Notes under the pieces: generated by a model | The model's database searches: none | Told to the model about the DNA's origin: nothing | Seen by the model: only the letters and a program-made list of their open reading frames with translations | Shown here: positions 7,563 to 16,185 of the stretch, piece after piece | Layout of the letters: each line of letters opens with the position of its first letter | Numbering within the stretch: position 1 is the stretch's first letter | Assembly: GCA_016213505.1 (NCBI GenBank) | Contig: JACRAF010000020.1 | Location: 1 to 64,000 of the forward strand | Length of the DNA: 64,000 nucleotides | Reading direction: 5' to 3' | Source: Devosia nanyangense | GTDB lineage: Bacteria > Pseudomonadota > Alphaproteobacteria > Rhizobiales > Devosiaceae | Translations under genes and position numbers: made by a program

Positions 7563-8888
7563 ATGCCTGAAGCCTATGGCCTGCAACGCCAGTTCTTTGA
7601 AATGCTACTGGACAGCCAATGGTGGTCCACCGAGGCTCTGCGCGACTACCAGCGCTCGCAGCTGAGCCAGCTACTCCGCCATGCCCGCGCCAACGTTCCC
7701 TTCTACGAGCGCCGGCTGGACGCGCTGTTTAGGGCCAACGGCGACATCGACTGGGACAAATGGGGCGAGGTCCCGATCGTAAAGCGGCAGGACATGATCG
7801 ACCACCGCCAAGCGATGCAGGCGAGGGAGCTACCCAACGGGCACGGCCCGACGGCGGTGTTCAAAACCTCCGGTTCCACCGGCCTCGCCATCGAGATCAC
7901 GAGCACAGCGATAGCCGCCGTCGCCGATCGGGGATTTCGCTGGCGCGTGCACAAATGGCACGACCTCGACTGGTCGAAGACGCTGATTTCGCGCTTGGGA
8001 TACGCGTCGCACTCCGAGTGGTTTGGCGGGGCCGAGGCGCTCGGCATTTGGGGTCCCACCTGGGACTCCAGCGCCAAACAAGGCGCTGCCTGGATGATGG
8101 ACCGCGAGCGTCCCAACGAGGACGTCTTCGGAGTTCTTAGGCGCCATCACTGTACCTACCTCAATTCCGGCGCGCTGAGCTCGCATGTCATGGCCCGAGA
8201 CTCGGTGCGACTTGGTGTCGAACTCCGGATCGAAGCCATCCTTACGCAGGGAAACCTCGTCCGGCAGGCGGACCGCGACATCTGCCGGCAGGTATTTGGT
8301 GCCAGGCTGATCGAGCACTATAGCTCGAAAGAAGGGGGCCAATTGGCACACGGATGTCCGTTGGGGAAGCTTCACCTCAACGTCGAGGGTTCGTTGCTCG
8401 AAGTGCTCGACCACGAGGGCAACCCCTGTCACCCCGGGCAGACGGGCCGTGTCGTGATCACGCCGGTGTTCCAGACGGCGCAGCCGCTGATCCGCTACGA
8501 GCAAGGGGATCTTGCGACTGTTGGTTCGCCATGCGCATGCGGCCGGACCGCGCCGACCCTCGATGGTGTGATCGGGCGCAGCATTTCGCTGTTCGTCCAT
8601 CCGACCGGCAGGGCCAAGGTGCTGTCCATCCTGCCGGACGATACGCCTGAAACGCTGCAGAGCGTCCATCTTCAGGTCGCGCAGGTCGGACCGAACGCCT
8701 ACGAGCTCCGCTATCAGCCGATTGATTGGACCCGATTTGGCGACGAAAATACCGTTGCCGACCACCTCCGAGACCTGCTCTGGGACGACATCGAGATTCG
8801 TTTCGTCCGACGTCGGGACCTTGCGTTGGCGAGGGCCGACAAGTTGATCGAATTCGTCAACGAATGGTCTGGACCGGTAGCCAACTGA
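7563..8888 (+). CDS. PaaK-like adenylate-forming protein, copy 1
   Basis: A 441-residue member of the phenylacetate-CoA ligase / coenzyme F390 synthetase family (COG1541), whose members activate a carboxylic acid as acyl-adenylate. The ATP-phosphate loop KTSGSTG, the HYSSKEGGQLAHGCP segment (equivalent to A5), IRYEQGDLA with the ribose-binding aspartate region, and the CACGRTAPTLDGVIGR stretch are all present. The C-terminal domain ends with a lysine in RADKLIEF. Substrate is unknown; related genes occur with polysaccharide or exported-compound synthesis. The next gene, 3 bases on, is a diverged paralogue. Composition is less GC-rich than the neighbours, fitting acquisition with the island. 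Confidence 0.85.
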   Translation: MPEAYGLQRQFFEMLLDSQWWSTEALRDYQRSQLSQLLRHARANVPFYERRLDALFRANGDIDWDKWGEVPIVKRQDMIDHRQAMQARELPNGHGPTAVFKTSGSTGLAIEITSTAIAAVADRGFRWRVHKWHDLDWSKTLISRLGYASHSEWFGGAEALGIWGPTWDSSAKQGAAWMMDRERPNEDVFGVLRRHHCTYLNSGALSSHVMARDSVRLGVELRIEAILTQGNLVRQADRDICRQVFGARLIEHYSSKEGGQLAHGCPLGKLHLNVEGSLLEVLDHEGNPCHPGQTGRVVITPVFQTAQPLIRYEQGDLATVGSPCACGRTAPTLDGVIGRSISLFVHPTGRAKVLSILPDDTPETLQSVHLQVAQVGPNAYELRYQPIDWTRFGDENTVADHLRDLLWDDIEIRFVRRRDLALARADKLIEFVNEWSGPVAN

Positions 8889-8891
8889 GCC

Positions 8892-10199
8892 ATGTCGCGC
8901 GCCACCCAAGTCCAGCGATTATTCTATGAGACTCTCACCGAGAGTCAGTATTGGCCCGCCGAAAAAATGCGAGAGCACCAGCGCACCCATTTGGCGCGTC
9001 TGCTCAGACACGCGCGGAATGAAGTGCCGTTTTACAGAGGACGTCTCGACCCCTTGTTCACGCGGTCTGGAGACATAGACTGGGACAAGTGGCGGGAGAT
9101 CCAGATCCTCACCCGGCAAGATCTGCTGACCCATCGTGACGCGATGCAGTCGGAGCATTTGGCGGAAGGACATGGTAAGGTCCACCATAGCGTCAGCAGC
9201 GGCTCGGCCGGTGTTCCAATCCGCGTGAGTCATTCCAGCTACTCAGGCTTTGCATCTGCGGCTGCGGTGTTTCGTGCCCATCATTGGCACGGCCTCGATT
9301 GGTCGCGAGATCTGTTGCTGGTCATGGGCGACGACCCGTCGACCGGCACTCTCCCGGACGGCGAGCGCGGACCGCCGTGGGGGCCCTCTTGGATGCCGGA
9401 AGTCACCGGGCTAAGTCGTCGGCTGAATCTGCTTGTCAACAGCGGAGACATTCTCCGTTTCATTCAGGAGCGGGGTATCACATACCTTTCGTGTCGACCA
9501 AAGACCGCACAGGCGCTGGCGCTGGAGGCGATGCGACTTGGTCTCTCCGTTCGACTCGATGTCATTCTGGGGTTCGGGACGTCAGTGTTGCCGGACGAAG
9601 AAGAGGATTGCCGGTTGGCGTTCGGAGCGAGGATTTTCGCTCCCTATAGCTCCTCCGAGGCGCAGATCATGGCCCATCGCTGCCCCACCGGCGACCACTA
9701 CCACATCAACGAGGAGACAGTCCTCGTCGAGATCCTAGACGAGGAGGGCAATTCATCAGCGCCCGGAGAAATTGGACGGGTGATCGTGACGCCCATCTTC
9801 AACTTCGCGCAGCCTTTGATACGCTATGAGCAGGGCGACCTCGCGATAGCGGGCGAACGTTGCGCCTCGGGCATGACGCTCGGCGTTGTCGAGCGGGTAG
9901 TCGGTCGCACGTCGGATCTCTTTCGCTTTCCTGATGGCAGTACGGTCGCTCCGAGGGTGCCCAGTACGTTCAGGTCAGTCCTGGGGGCTCAGTTCTGGCA
10001 AATCGCTCAGGTTGCCCCGCTCGCTATGGAGGTTCGATACGTTCCCAAAGAAAGCGCAACGGCCGACGAGACAGCCGCCGCCCAAATTGTGCGCCAGATC
10101 ACCCACCGCGATGTGATCGTAACCTTCCGCCCGGTGCATGATATTGTCAGGGCCAGGACCGGGAAATACGCCGAATATGTGTGCGAGCTTCCGCTCTGA
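8892..10199 (+). CDS. PaaK-like adenylate-forming protein, diverged copy 2
   Basis: A 435-residue paralogue of the preceding gene, alike from the first residues (VQRLFYETLTESQYWPAEKMREHQ) to the C terminus. Family motifs have drifted: the phosphate loop reads SSGSAG instead of SGSTG, the SKEGGQ segment reads SSEAQI, and CACGRTAP has become CASGMTLG, losing one cysteine and the GR. IRYEQGDLA is kept, and the C terminus has TGKYAEYV, where the A10 lysine is expected. It may have a new substrate, reduced activity or a partner role with copy 1. The reading frame is intact and only 3 bases follow the stop of copy 1, so the two are probably co-expressed. Confidence 0.82.
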   Translation: MSRATQVQRLFYETLTESQYWPAEKMREHQRTHLARLLRHARNEVPFYRGRLDPLFTRSGDIDWDKWREIQILTRQDLLTHRDAMQSEHLAEGHGKVHHSVSSGSAGVPIRVSHSSYSGFASAAAVFRAHHWHGLDWSRDLLLVMGDDPSTGTLPDGERGPPWGPSWMPEVTGLSRRLNLLVNSGDILRFIQERGITYLSCRPKTAQALALEAMRLGLSVRLDVILGFGTSVLPDEEEDCRLAFGARIFAPYSSSEAQIMAHRCPTGDHYHINEETVLVEILDEEGNSSAPGEIGRVIVTPIFNFAQPLIRYEQGDLAIAGERCASGMTLGVVERVVGRTSDLFRFPDGSTVAPRVPSTFRSVLGAQFWQIAQVAPLAMEVRYVPKESATADETAAAQIVRQITHRDVIVTFRPVHDIVRARTGKYAEYVCELPL

Positions 10200-10207
10200 C
10201 AACGCTG

Positions 10208-11137
10208 CTAATCGTAAGAGGAGAAATTACACTCGCCGTCCCAGTAGTAGTAGCCGCCGTCGACCGGATTCTGCGCCAGACACACCGCCTCGGGATCTGG
10301 CGGCGGAGGCGGCGGAGTCACGGTCGGCGGCTGCGCGTACAGCAAATCGCCCGACGCATTGTACAAATCGATAGCCTTGTTTTCCGGATCGTCCTGACGG
10401 TGACGGTCGACAAGCGACTTCTGGTCATCGTTGCCGCCGAGATACCCCTTGAGCCCAACGCGGAACGCATAGGCACCTGTGTTGTACAGCCGCGCTTCGG
10501 CGGTAACAGACAGAGGCGTGCCGAACTGGCGGAAGAGGTATTCCGTGCCGGCCCGAACCGACAGCTCGCCCAGCAGATAGCGACCGCCGAGGTTGAGACG
10601 CAAATCGTCCATCGGGTAATAGGCGATGTCACCCATGGCGAAGACCCCGGCGATGTCGGGGGTCGCAGGATTGACGTAGTTGATCGCGGCGAAGCCGGCC
10701 CAGCCCTCGAAGCTCATGCGATCGAGGTAGAGTTCGCCCTCCGGACCAACCGCGACGAGGGTGGCGTTGGCGGGGGCCACGACGACGCCGGCGGTGACGC
10801 CCAGGAGGTATCTCGACGGATCGCGCGTAAACGCGTGCAGCGCGCCGCCGTAGACCACCCCAGCACCCGTAAGGGTCAGTGAGCCGTCAATCTGAACGCC
10901 GAACCGGTCGCCCAGAGGTACGCTCACCGAACCGGCAGCGCGGAAGAGGCCACCGACCGGCGAGAGCACTCCCGCGTCAAGCTCCCACTTGCCATTGATT
11001 GCAGATACCGCGGGCAGCGTCTGGTCCTGCTCGGCGAACGGCTCAGGCGCCAGCAGGTCGGCAGCCAGCGCTGCAGCCTGCCAAGCCAAAACGCTGGCCG
11101 TGCCCAAGAGCAATAGACTAAGGCGGCGCAAGGTCAT
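10208..11137 (-). CDS. Exported outer-membrane beta-barrel-like protein
   Basis: A 309-residue protein with a clear Sec signal peptide (LRRLSLLLLGTASVLAWQAA then AALAAD), followed by alternating strands rich in Gly, Tyr and Phe such as YLLGVTAGVVVAP and LRLNLGGRYLLGELSV, typical of small barrels. The C-terminal 50 residues differ: a proline run (about residues 275-282) and a short Cys-containing tail, YYYWDGECNFSSYD. I do not recognise a named family. The ATG at 11137 is chosen because it puts the signal peptide at the very N terminus; the open frame continues upstream to 11278 without a signal. It converges on the PaaK-like pair with 8 bases between. Confidence 0.75.
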   Translation of the reverse strand: MTLRRLSLLLLGTASVLAWQAAALAADLLAPEPFAEQDQTLPAVSAINGKWELDAGVLSPVGGLFRAAGSVSVPLGDRFGVQIDGSLTLTGAGVVYGGALHAFTRDPSRYLLGVTAGVVVAPANATLVAVGPEGELYLDRMSFEGWAGFAAINYVNPATPDIAGVFAMGDIAYYPMDDLRLNLGGRYLLGELSVRAGTEYLFRQFGTPLSVTAEARLYNTGAYAFRVGLKGYLGGNDDQKSLVDRHRQDDPENKAIDLYNASGDLLYAQPPTVTPPPPPPDPEAVCLAQNPVDGGYYYWDGECNFSSYD

Positions 11138-11439
11138 GATCGTAGCTCCCCAAAGCCAGTTCGCCGAAATACGCACGTTCGTTAAGGGAATCTCAAGGCC
11201 CTGTTGTCGCGTTTCTATCGATTCGTTGCGGCGTTGCATCATGGGCAAATCTTCGACGTGTGGGACGAAACGGAGCATTTACGGGCTCCTGCACGAGCGC
11301 GGCACAAGCGCGTATCTTGATGGCGCGAGCTGATTGTCCTGGCGCCCCAGCCAGAGTTTCCCGGTTGCATCGCGGCGCCGGGCATCCATGCAGGAATGTA
11401 GCTTGCACCGGTTCCGTGGGCCGTCCTACCGTTGCCGCC
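11138..11439. other. Intergenic region between the barrel gene and nasT
   Basis: About 300 bases between divergent genes. It should hold promoters for both, but I could not pick a convincing -35/-10 or GG-N10-GC pair. Its one clear feature is the 17-base copy of the tRNA-Gln 3' end at 11337-11353, the proposed right edge of the island. Confidence 0.6.
11337..11353 (+). repeat. Putative attachment site, right (copy of tRNA-Gln 3' end)
   Basis: TCCTGGCGCCCCAGCCA, identical to 7386-7402 except for G in place of A at the fifth base. Similarity stops abruptly on both sides, so this is not a second tRNA gene. Confidence 0.65.
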
Positions 11440-12036
11440 ATGCCGAAACGTGATTTGTCCATTCTCATCATCGACGAGAACCGCAGTCGCGCGTCCATCA
11501 TCGAAGAAGGTCTGCGCGAGGCCGGGCACCAGCGGGTTTTGGTCATCCACGACGTCAGCGATGTTGCCCGGACCTTGCAGGCAGCGATGCCGGACGTCGT
11601 GGTCATCGATCTCGAAAATCCCAAGCGGGACACGCTGGAGCACTTCTTCTCGCTGTCCCGTGCCATCCAACGCCCGATCGCGATGTTCGTCGATCATTCC
11701 GACGAAGCGACGATCGAGAAGGCGGTCGAGGCGGGGGTCTCGGCCTATGTAGTGGACGGGCTGAAGAAGGAGCGGGTGAAGCCGATCCTCGACATGGCCG
11801 TCAGCCGGTTCAACGCCTTCGCGCGGCTGACGCGCGAGCTGGAGCAGGCCAAGAGCGAACTCGAGGATCGCAAGATCATCGACCAGGCCAAGGCGATCCT
11901 GCTCCGGACGCGCCGGCTTGCCGAGGCGGATGCCTATGCGCTGCTGCGCAAGACCGCGATGAACCAGAACCGCCGGATCGTTGAGATTGCCCAGAGCCTT
12001 GTTACGGCCGACAGCTTGCTCGGGCCAGAGGAATAA
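11440..12036 (+). CDS. nasT: ANTAR-domain antiterminator NasT
   Basis: A 198-residue protein with an N-terminal receiver-like domain (aspartate 57 in VVVIDLEN) and a C-terminal ANTAR RNA-binding domain (about 134-190: DRKIIDQAKAILLRTRRLAE, then ALLRKTAMNQNRRIVEIAQ). NasT binds paired hexaloop hairpins in leader RNA and stops terminator formation in nitrate-assimilation operons; the sensor NasS holds it when nitrate is absent. nasS starts 2 bases after this stop. The ATG at 11440 is used because the receiver domain begins there; the open frame runs further upstream without conserved sequence. The likely target is the nrtA leader at 13442-13556. Confidence 0.93.
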   Translation: MPKRDLSILIIDENRSRASIIEEGLREAGHQRVLVIHDVSDVARTLQAAMPDVVVIDLENPKRDTLEHFFSLSRAIQRPIAMFVDHSDEATIEKAVEAGVSAYVVDGLKKERVKPILDMAVSRFNAFARLTRELEQAKSELEDRKIIDQAKAILLRTRRLAEADAYALLRKTAMNQNRRIVEIAQSLVTADSLLGPEE

Positions 12037-12038
12037 TC

Positions 12039-13253
12039 ATGTCGCTCATTCCCCTCTCCGCCGGTTTCCTCCCCCTGCTCGACAGCGTGCTGCTGGTGCT
12101 GGCGCGGGAGAAGGGGTTCGCGGCGGCCGAGGGGCTGGACCTGCTTCTGGTCAAGGAGACGTCATGGGCCAATATCCGGGACCGCGCGGCCCTGGGACAT
12201 TTCGATTTCGCGCAGATGCTGGCGCCGATGCCGATCGCCGCGACGCTGGGGCTGACGCCGCTGGCCGTGCCGATGATCACGCCGATGATCCTGGGGCTCG
12301 GGAACAATGGCGTGACGGTGAGCGCCGGGCTGTGGAAACGGATGGCGGATGCGGGGGCGCCGGCGACGCTCGAGGCAGGGCCGGTGGGCGCGGCGCTCAA
12401 GCGGGTGGTGCAGGCGTCGGGGCGAAAGCTCCGGTTCGGGGTCGTGCACCAGACCTCGTCGCACAACTACGAGCTGCGCTACTGGCTGATGGCGAGCGGC
12501 ATCGCGCCGGATCGCGATATCGAGATCGTCGTGCTGCCGCCGCCGTTGCTGCCCGAGGCGCTTGGGTCCAACGGGATCGATGGCTATTGCGTCGGTGAGC
12601 CTTGGAACACGGTGGGGGTGAAGAATGCCGGCGCCCATATCGCGACGGTGAAGGCCTCGATCTGGCGCAGCAGTCCGGACAAGGTGATCGGCATGCGGGC
12701 GCACTGGGCCGAGGCCAATAGCGAGATCGTCGCGGGGCTGATCCGGGCGGTGCACCATGCCGCGCGCTGGTGCGGCGAGAGCGCCAACCATGCCGAGATC
12801 GCCCAGATCATGTCGTCGCCACACTATCTGGGGCTGCCGGCGGACCTGATCCTGCCGGCGCTGGACGGGCGACTCGATATCGGCGGCGGGGTCGCGGCGA
12901 GCGTGCCGGACCACTTCGTGCCCTATGAGCGGGCGGCGAACTTCCCGTGGACCAGCCACGCGATGTGGTTCTACAGCCAGATGGTGCGCTGGGGCGAGGT
13001 GGTGCACACGCCGGAGCGGGCACGTGCGGCAGCGATGACGTTCAGGCCGGATGTGTACCGGTCGGCGCTGGCGCCGCAGGGGGTGCCGATACCGGTGAGC
13101 GACAGCAAGGTCGAGGGGCTGTTGGCCGGGCCGACCGAGGTGGCGGCAACGCGCGGCACAGCGGTCATCGGGCCCGATGGCTTCTTCGATGGCCAGGTGT
13201 TCGACCCGGCGCGGATCGAGAGCTATCTCGAGGCCCAGAAGGCCCAGCAATAG
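12039..13253 (+). CDS. nasS: Nitrate/nitrite sensor NasS (cytoplasmic NrtA homologue)
   Basis: A 404-residue protein related over its length to the nitrate-binding protein NrtA encoded 360 bases downstream. Shared stretches include [14 protein letters not shown], the GYCVGEPWNT ligand segment and SHAMWFYSQMVRWG. It starts directly with the mature fold and has no signal peptide, which separates NasS from the exported NrtA. NasS is known to bind NasT and to release it on binding nitrate or nitrite. The 2-base gap after nasT indicates co-translation and a matched ratio of the two proteins. Confidence 0.92.
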   Translation: MSLIPLSAGFLPLLDSVLLVLAREKGFAAAEGLDLLLVKETSWANIRDRAALGHFDFAQMLAPMPIAATLGLTPLAVPMITPMILGLGNNGVTVSAGLWKRMADAGAPATLEAGPVGAALKRVVQASGRKLRFGVVHQTSSHNYELRYWLMASGIAPDRDIEIVVLPPPLLPEALGSNGIDGYCVGEPWNTVGVKNAGAHIATVKASIWRSSPDKVIGMRAHWAEANSEIVAGLIRAVHHAARWCGESANHAEIAQIMSSPHYLGLPADLILPALDGRLDIGGGVAASVPDHFVPYERAANFPWTSHAMWFYSQMVRWGEVVHTPERARAAAMTFRPDVYRSALAPQGVPIPVSDSKVEGLLAGPTEVAATRGTAVIGPDGFFDGQVFDPARIESYLEAQKAQQ

Positions 13254-13286
13254 GCTTTGCCTAATTTTACGCCAAGAGTATAACTC

Positions 13287-13363
13287 GCCTATATTTTAGG
13301 CATTGACTTGCACAGTTGAACGCAGATTAGTCAGTTCTGCTGACTGATGCCTTTCCGAGGCAT
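13287..13363. promoter_or_regulatory. Cluster of three inverted repeats upstream of the nrtA promoter
   Basis: Three palindromes with 5-base spacers lie 50-125 bases upstream of the sigma-54 promoter: GCCTA-TATTT-TAGGC (13287-13301), AGTCAG-TTCTG-CTGACT (13329-13345) and ATGCCT-TTCCG-AGGCAT (13347-13363). Position and size suit enhancer sites for an NtrC-type activator, but none matches the TGCACC-N5-GGTGCA consensus well. The protein that binds is unknown. Confidence 0.45.
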
Positions 13364-13409
13364 TCGACCAACCGTCTGAATTGTATGTGTTTTCTGTCGC
13401 AGCGCCAGT

Positions 13410-13426
13410 TTGGCACGGCGCATGCA
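13410..13426 (+). promoter_or_regulatory. Sigma-54 promoter of the nrtA operon
   Basis: TTGGCACG-GCGC-ATGCA matches the consensus TTGGCACG-N4-TTGCA at all but one base. The GG (13412-13413) and GC (13424-13425) are separated by exactly 10 bases. Transcription would start near 13436, leaving a leader of about 180 bases before nrtA. Confidence 0.75.
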
Positions 13427-13441
13427 TTGCATTCTCCGACA

Positions 13442-13479
13442 CGCGAAATCGCGATGATCCGGCGTCCAACGGTGGGCGC
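13442..13479 (+). ncRNA. ANTAR-type RNA element in the nrtA leader (NasT target)
   Basis: The second hairpin has stem GCGTCC / GGGCGC (13462-13467 and 13474-13479) closing the hexaloop AACGGT, with A at position 1 and G at position 4 as in known ANTAR targets. A shorter hairpin CGCG-AAAT-CGCG sits 8 bases upstream, where the first hairpin is expected, but its loop does not fit the A1/G4 rule. NasT binding here should prevent the terminator at 13495-13556. Confidence 0.7.
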
Positions 13480-13494
13480 TCCCAAACAGGCAAG

Positions 13495-13556
13495 GCTGCC
13501 AACAGGAACGCCCCTGGTCTTCGGACCAGTGCGCACGACCTGCTGGCAGCTTTTTT
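13495..13556 (+). terminator. Leader terminator controlled by NasT
   Basis: A 12-base stem GCTGCCAACAGG / CCTGCTGGCAGC (one A-C mismatch) carries an internal hairpin CTGGTC-TTCG-GACCAG and is followed by TTTTTT. It lies between the sigma-54 promoter and nrtA, so default transcripts would stop about 60 bases before the nrtA start codon. Confidence 0.85.
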
Positions 13557-13615
13557 CGTTTTGGGAGCCGAGGGGCACTTCGGGACGCCGGCTAATCGCA
13601 ACAACGGAGAGACTG

Positions 13616-15022
13616 ATGACGAAAGTGACCACAACCTCCCCCCTCAGCCGGCGCCGCCTGCTGGCTTCGTGCGCCGCCCTTGCGCTGCTCGCCGCCTCTG
13701 CCTCCGCCGTCCTCGCTGAACCGCTGGCCCTCGAAAAGGATGAACTCAAGTTCGGCTTCATCAAGCTGACGGACATGGCCCCGCTCGCAATCGCCTATGA
13801 GAAGGGCTACTTCGAGGATGAAGGGCTGTTCGTTACGCTCGAGCCGCAGGCCAACTGGAAGGTCCTGCTCGACGGCGTGATCACCGGCCAGCTCGACGGC
13901 GCGCACATGCTGGCCGGCCAGCCGCTCGCGGCAACGATCGGCTTCGGCACCAAGGCGCATATCGTCACGCCGTTCTCGATGGACCTCAACGGCAACGGCG
14001 CGACCGTTTCCAACGAAGTCTGGGAGATGATGAAACCCAATGTGCCGGCCGGCGACGACGGCAAGCCGGTGCATCCGATCAAGGCCGACGCGCTGAAGCC
14101 GGTGATCGAGCAGTTCAAGGCCGACGGCAAGCCGTTCAACCTGGGCATGGTGTTCCCGGTTTCGACGCACAATTACGAGTTGCGCTATTGGCTGGCCGCC
14201 GGTGGGATCAATCCCGGGCTCTACTCGCCGGACGATACGTCGGGCCAGATCGGCGCCGACGCGCTGCTCTCGGTGACGCCGCCGCCGCAGATGCCGGCGA
14301 CGCTCGAGGCCGGTACGATCAACGGTTATATGGTCGGCGAACCTTGGAACCAGGCGGCCGTGTTCAAGGGCATCGGCGTGCCGGTGATCACCGACTACGA
14401 GATCTGGAAGAACAATCCAGAAAAGGTCTTCGGCATCACCGCCGAGTTCGCCGAGGCCAACCCCAACACCACGATTGCCATCACCAAGGCGCTGATCCGC
14501 GCCGCCAAGTGGCTCGACGAGAACGACAACGCCAATCGTCCCGAGGCGGTGGAGATCCTCGCCAGGCCCGACTACGTGGGCGCCGATGCGGCAGTGATCG
14601 CCAATTCGATGACCGGCACGTTCGAATACGAGAAGGGCGACAAGCGCGAAGTCCCGGACTTCAACGTGTTCTACCGCTACTTCGCCACCTACCCCTACTA
14701 CTCGGACGCCATCTGGTACCTGACGCAGATGCGCCGCTGGGGGCAGGTCGCCCAGACCCAGCCGGACAGCTGGTACGAGGAAGTCGCCAAGTCCGTGTAT
14801 CGCCCGGACATCTACCTCAAGGCGGCGCAGATGCTGGTCGACGAGGGCACGATCGACAAGGCCGATATCCCCTGGGACAGCGACGGATACCGCGCGCCGA
14901 CCAACGAGTTCATCGACGGCGTGACCTACGACGGCCACCAGCCCAACGCCTATATCGACAGCCTCAGCATCGGGCTGAAGTCCGGCGAGACGGTGTCGGG
15001 CGCCGAGGTCGTTTCCCAGTAA
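13616..15022 (+). CDS. nrtA: Nitrate ABC transporter, periplasmic binding protein
   Basis: A 468-residue NrtA/CmpA-family protein. The N terminus has a twin-arginine signal ([20 protein letters not shown], cleavage probably after VLA), and the mature part begins [21 protein letters not shown]. Nitrate-pocket regions include [17 protein letters not shown] and YMVGEPWNQ. It binds nitrate in the periplasm and delivers it to NrtB. The ATG at 13616 follows GGAGAG, and an earlier open stretch in frame belongs to the leader. It is the first gene of nrtABC-nirBD-nasA, and a stable hairpin after its stop may raise its level over the permease. Confidence 0.95.
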   Translation: MTKVTTTSPLSRRRLLASCAALALLAASASAVLAEPLALEKDELKFGFIKLTDMAPLAIAYEKGYFEDEGLFVTLEPQANWKVLLDGVITGQLDGAHMLAGQPLAATIGFGTKAHIVTPFSMDLNGNGATVSNEVWEMMKPNVPAGDDGKPVHPIKADALKPVIEQFKADGKPFNLGMVFPVSTHNYELRYWLAAGGINPGLYSPDDTSGQIGADALLSVTPPPQMPATLEAGTINGYMVGEPWNQAAVFKGIGVPVITDYEIWKNNPEKVFGITAEFAEANPNTTIAITKALIRAAKWLDENDNANRPEAVEILARPDYVGADAAVIANSMTGTFEYEKGDKREVPDFNVFYRYFATYPYYSDAIWYLTQMRRWGQVAQTQPDSWYEEVAKSVYRPDIYLKAAQMLVDEGTIDKADIPWDSDGYRAPTNEFIDGVTYDGHQPNAYIDSLSIGLKSGETVSGAEVVSQ

Positions 15023-15039
15023 CCAGACAATCGCAGTGC

Positions 15040-15062
15040 GGTCGCGCCGAACTGGCGCGGCC
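15040..15062 (+). terminator. Intra-operon hairpin after nrtA
   Basis: A 9-base stem GGTCGCGCC / GGCGCGGCC (one T-G pair) with loop GAACT lies between nrtA and nrtB. There is no T-run, so it is more likely a 3' stabiliser or partial terminator than a full stop. Confidence 0.6.
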
Positions 15063-15092
15063 GCGCCTGACCAGCAAGCAGGAATAAATGCA

Positions 15093-16175
15093 ATGACCCT
15101 GGCGACGGAAATCTCGGACAAGGCGCAGGCCACGACGGCGAGGCGGGAGAGACTCTTCACCGTCATCAATCGCGCCTCGACCTGGCTCACGGCCCTGGGT
15201 TTCGGCTGGCTGACGCCGCTGCTCAAGATGGCGGCAGGCGACAACCCGCGTGAACAGCTGGGGGAGCTGCGCGACGCGCTGGTCATCCCGCTGAGCGGTA
15301 TCGCGATCTTCCTTTTTGCCTGGGCCATGCTGGCGCCGCAGGTGCAGACATCGCTCGGCGCCATCCCTGGGCCGGCGCAGGTCTGGGAGCAGGCAACGGG
15401 GCTGTGGGCCGACCACCTCGCCGAGCGCCAGAAGGAGGCGGAATTCTACGCTCGGCAAGACGCGCGCAACGCCGAACTCACAGCCAATGGCGAGGCGGAC
15501 AAGGTCAAGCAGCGCAGCTATACCGGCAAGCCGACCTTCATCGACCAGATCTTCACCTCGCTGACGACCGTCGGGCTCGGCTTCCTGATCGCGACGCTCA
15601 TCGCCGTGCCGCTCGGCATCGCCTCCGGCCTTAACCGGGCGGTCAATGGCGCGCTCAACCCGCTGGTGCAACTGTTCAAGCCGGTGTCGCCGCTGGCCTG
15701 GCTGCCGATCGTCACCATGGTGGTGTCGGCGGTCTATGTCGACGCGAGCGGCGGGTTGCCCAAGGCGATGGTGATTTCGGCGGTGACAGTGACGCTCTGC
15801 TCTCTGTGGCCGACGCTGATCAACACTGCACTCGGTGTCGCTTCGATCGACAAGGACCTGGTCAATGTCGGCAAGGTGCTGCAGCTCTCCGCGGTCACCA
15901 CCATCAGCAAGCTGGTGCTGCCCTCGGCGCTGCCGCTGATCTTCACGGGACTGCGCCTGTCGCTGGGAGTTGGCTGGATGGTGCTGATCGCCGCCGAAAT
16001 GCTGGCGCAGAACCCGGGCCTGGGCAAATTCGTCTGGGACGAGTTCCAGAACGGTTCCTCGAACTCGCTCGCCAAGATCATGGTCGCGGTGCTGACCATC
16101 GGCATCATCGGGTTCCTGCTCGACCGCATCATGTTCGCGCTGCAGACCGCGTTCAGCTTCTCGTCGACGCGCTGA
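15093..16175 (+). CDS. nrtB: Nitrate ABC transporter permease
   Basis: A 360-residue inner-membrane protein. A hydrophobic N-terminal segment (about residues 60-85) precedes a polar loop, then about five helices from residue 165 form the binding-protein-dependent permease domain. The coupling helix lies around VNVGKVLQLSAVTTISKLVLPSALP, where this family has its EAA-like motif, and GLRLSLGVGWMVLIAAEML is typical of NrtB/SsuC/TauC permeases. The ATG at 15093 has AGGA upstream and is preferred to an earlier in-frame start at 15036. It works as a homodimer with NrtA and the NrtCD ATPase. Confidence 0.93.
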   Translation: MTLATEISDKAQATTARRERLFTVINRASTWLTALGFGWLTPLLKMAAGDNPREQLGELRDALVIPLSGIAIFLFAWAMLAPQVQTSLGAIPGPAQVWEQATGLWADHLAERQKEAEFYARQDARNAELTANGEADKVKQRSYTGKPTFIDQIFTSLTTVGLGFLIATLIAVPLGIASGLNRAVNGALNPLVQLFKPVSPLAWLPIVTMVVSAVYVDASGGLPKAMVISAVTVTLCSLWPTLINTALGVASIDKDLVNVGKVLQLSAVTTISKLVLPSALPLIFTGLRLSLGVGWMVLIAAEMLAQNPGLGKFVWDEFQNGSSNSLAKIMVAVLTIGIIGFLLDRIMFALQTAFSFSSTR

Positions 16176-16185
16176 GGTCGGAGCG

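Noticed and set aside
13592..15364. 590-residue minus-strand frame opposite nrtA
   Set aside because: Antisense to a gene with a clear signal peptide and family motifs; no similarity of its own.
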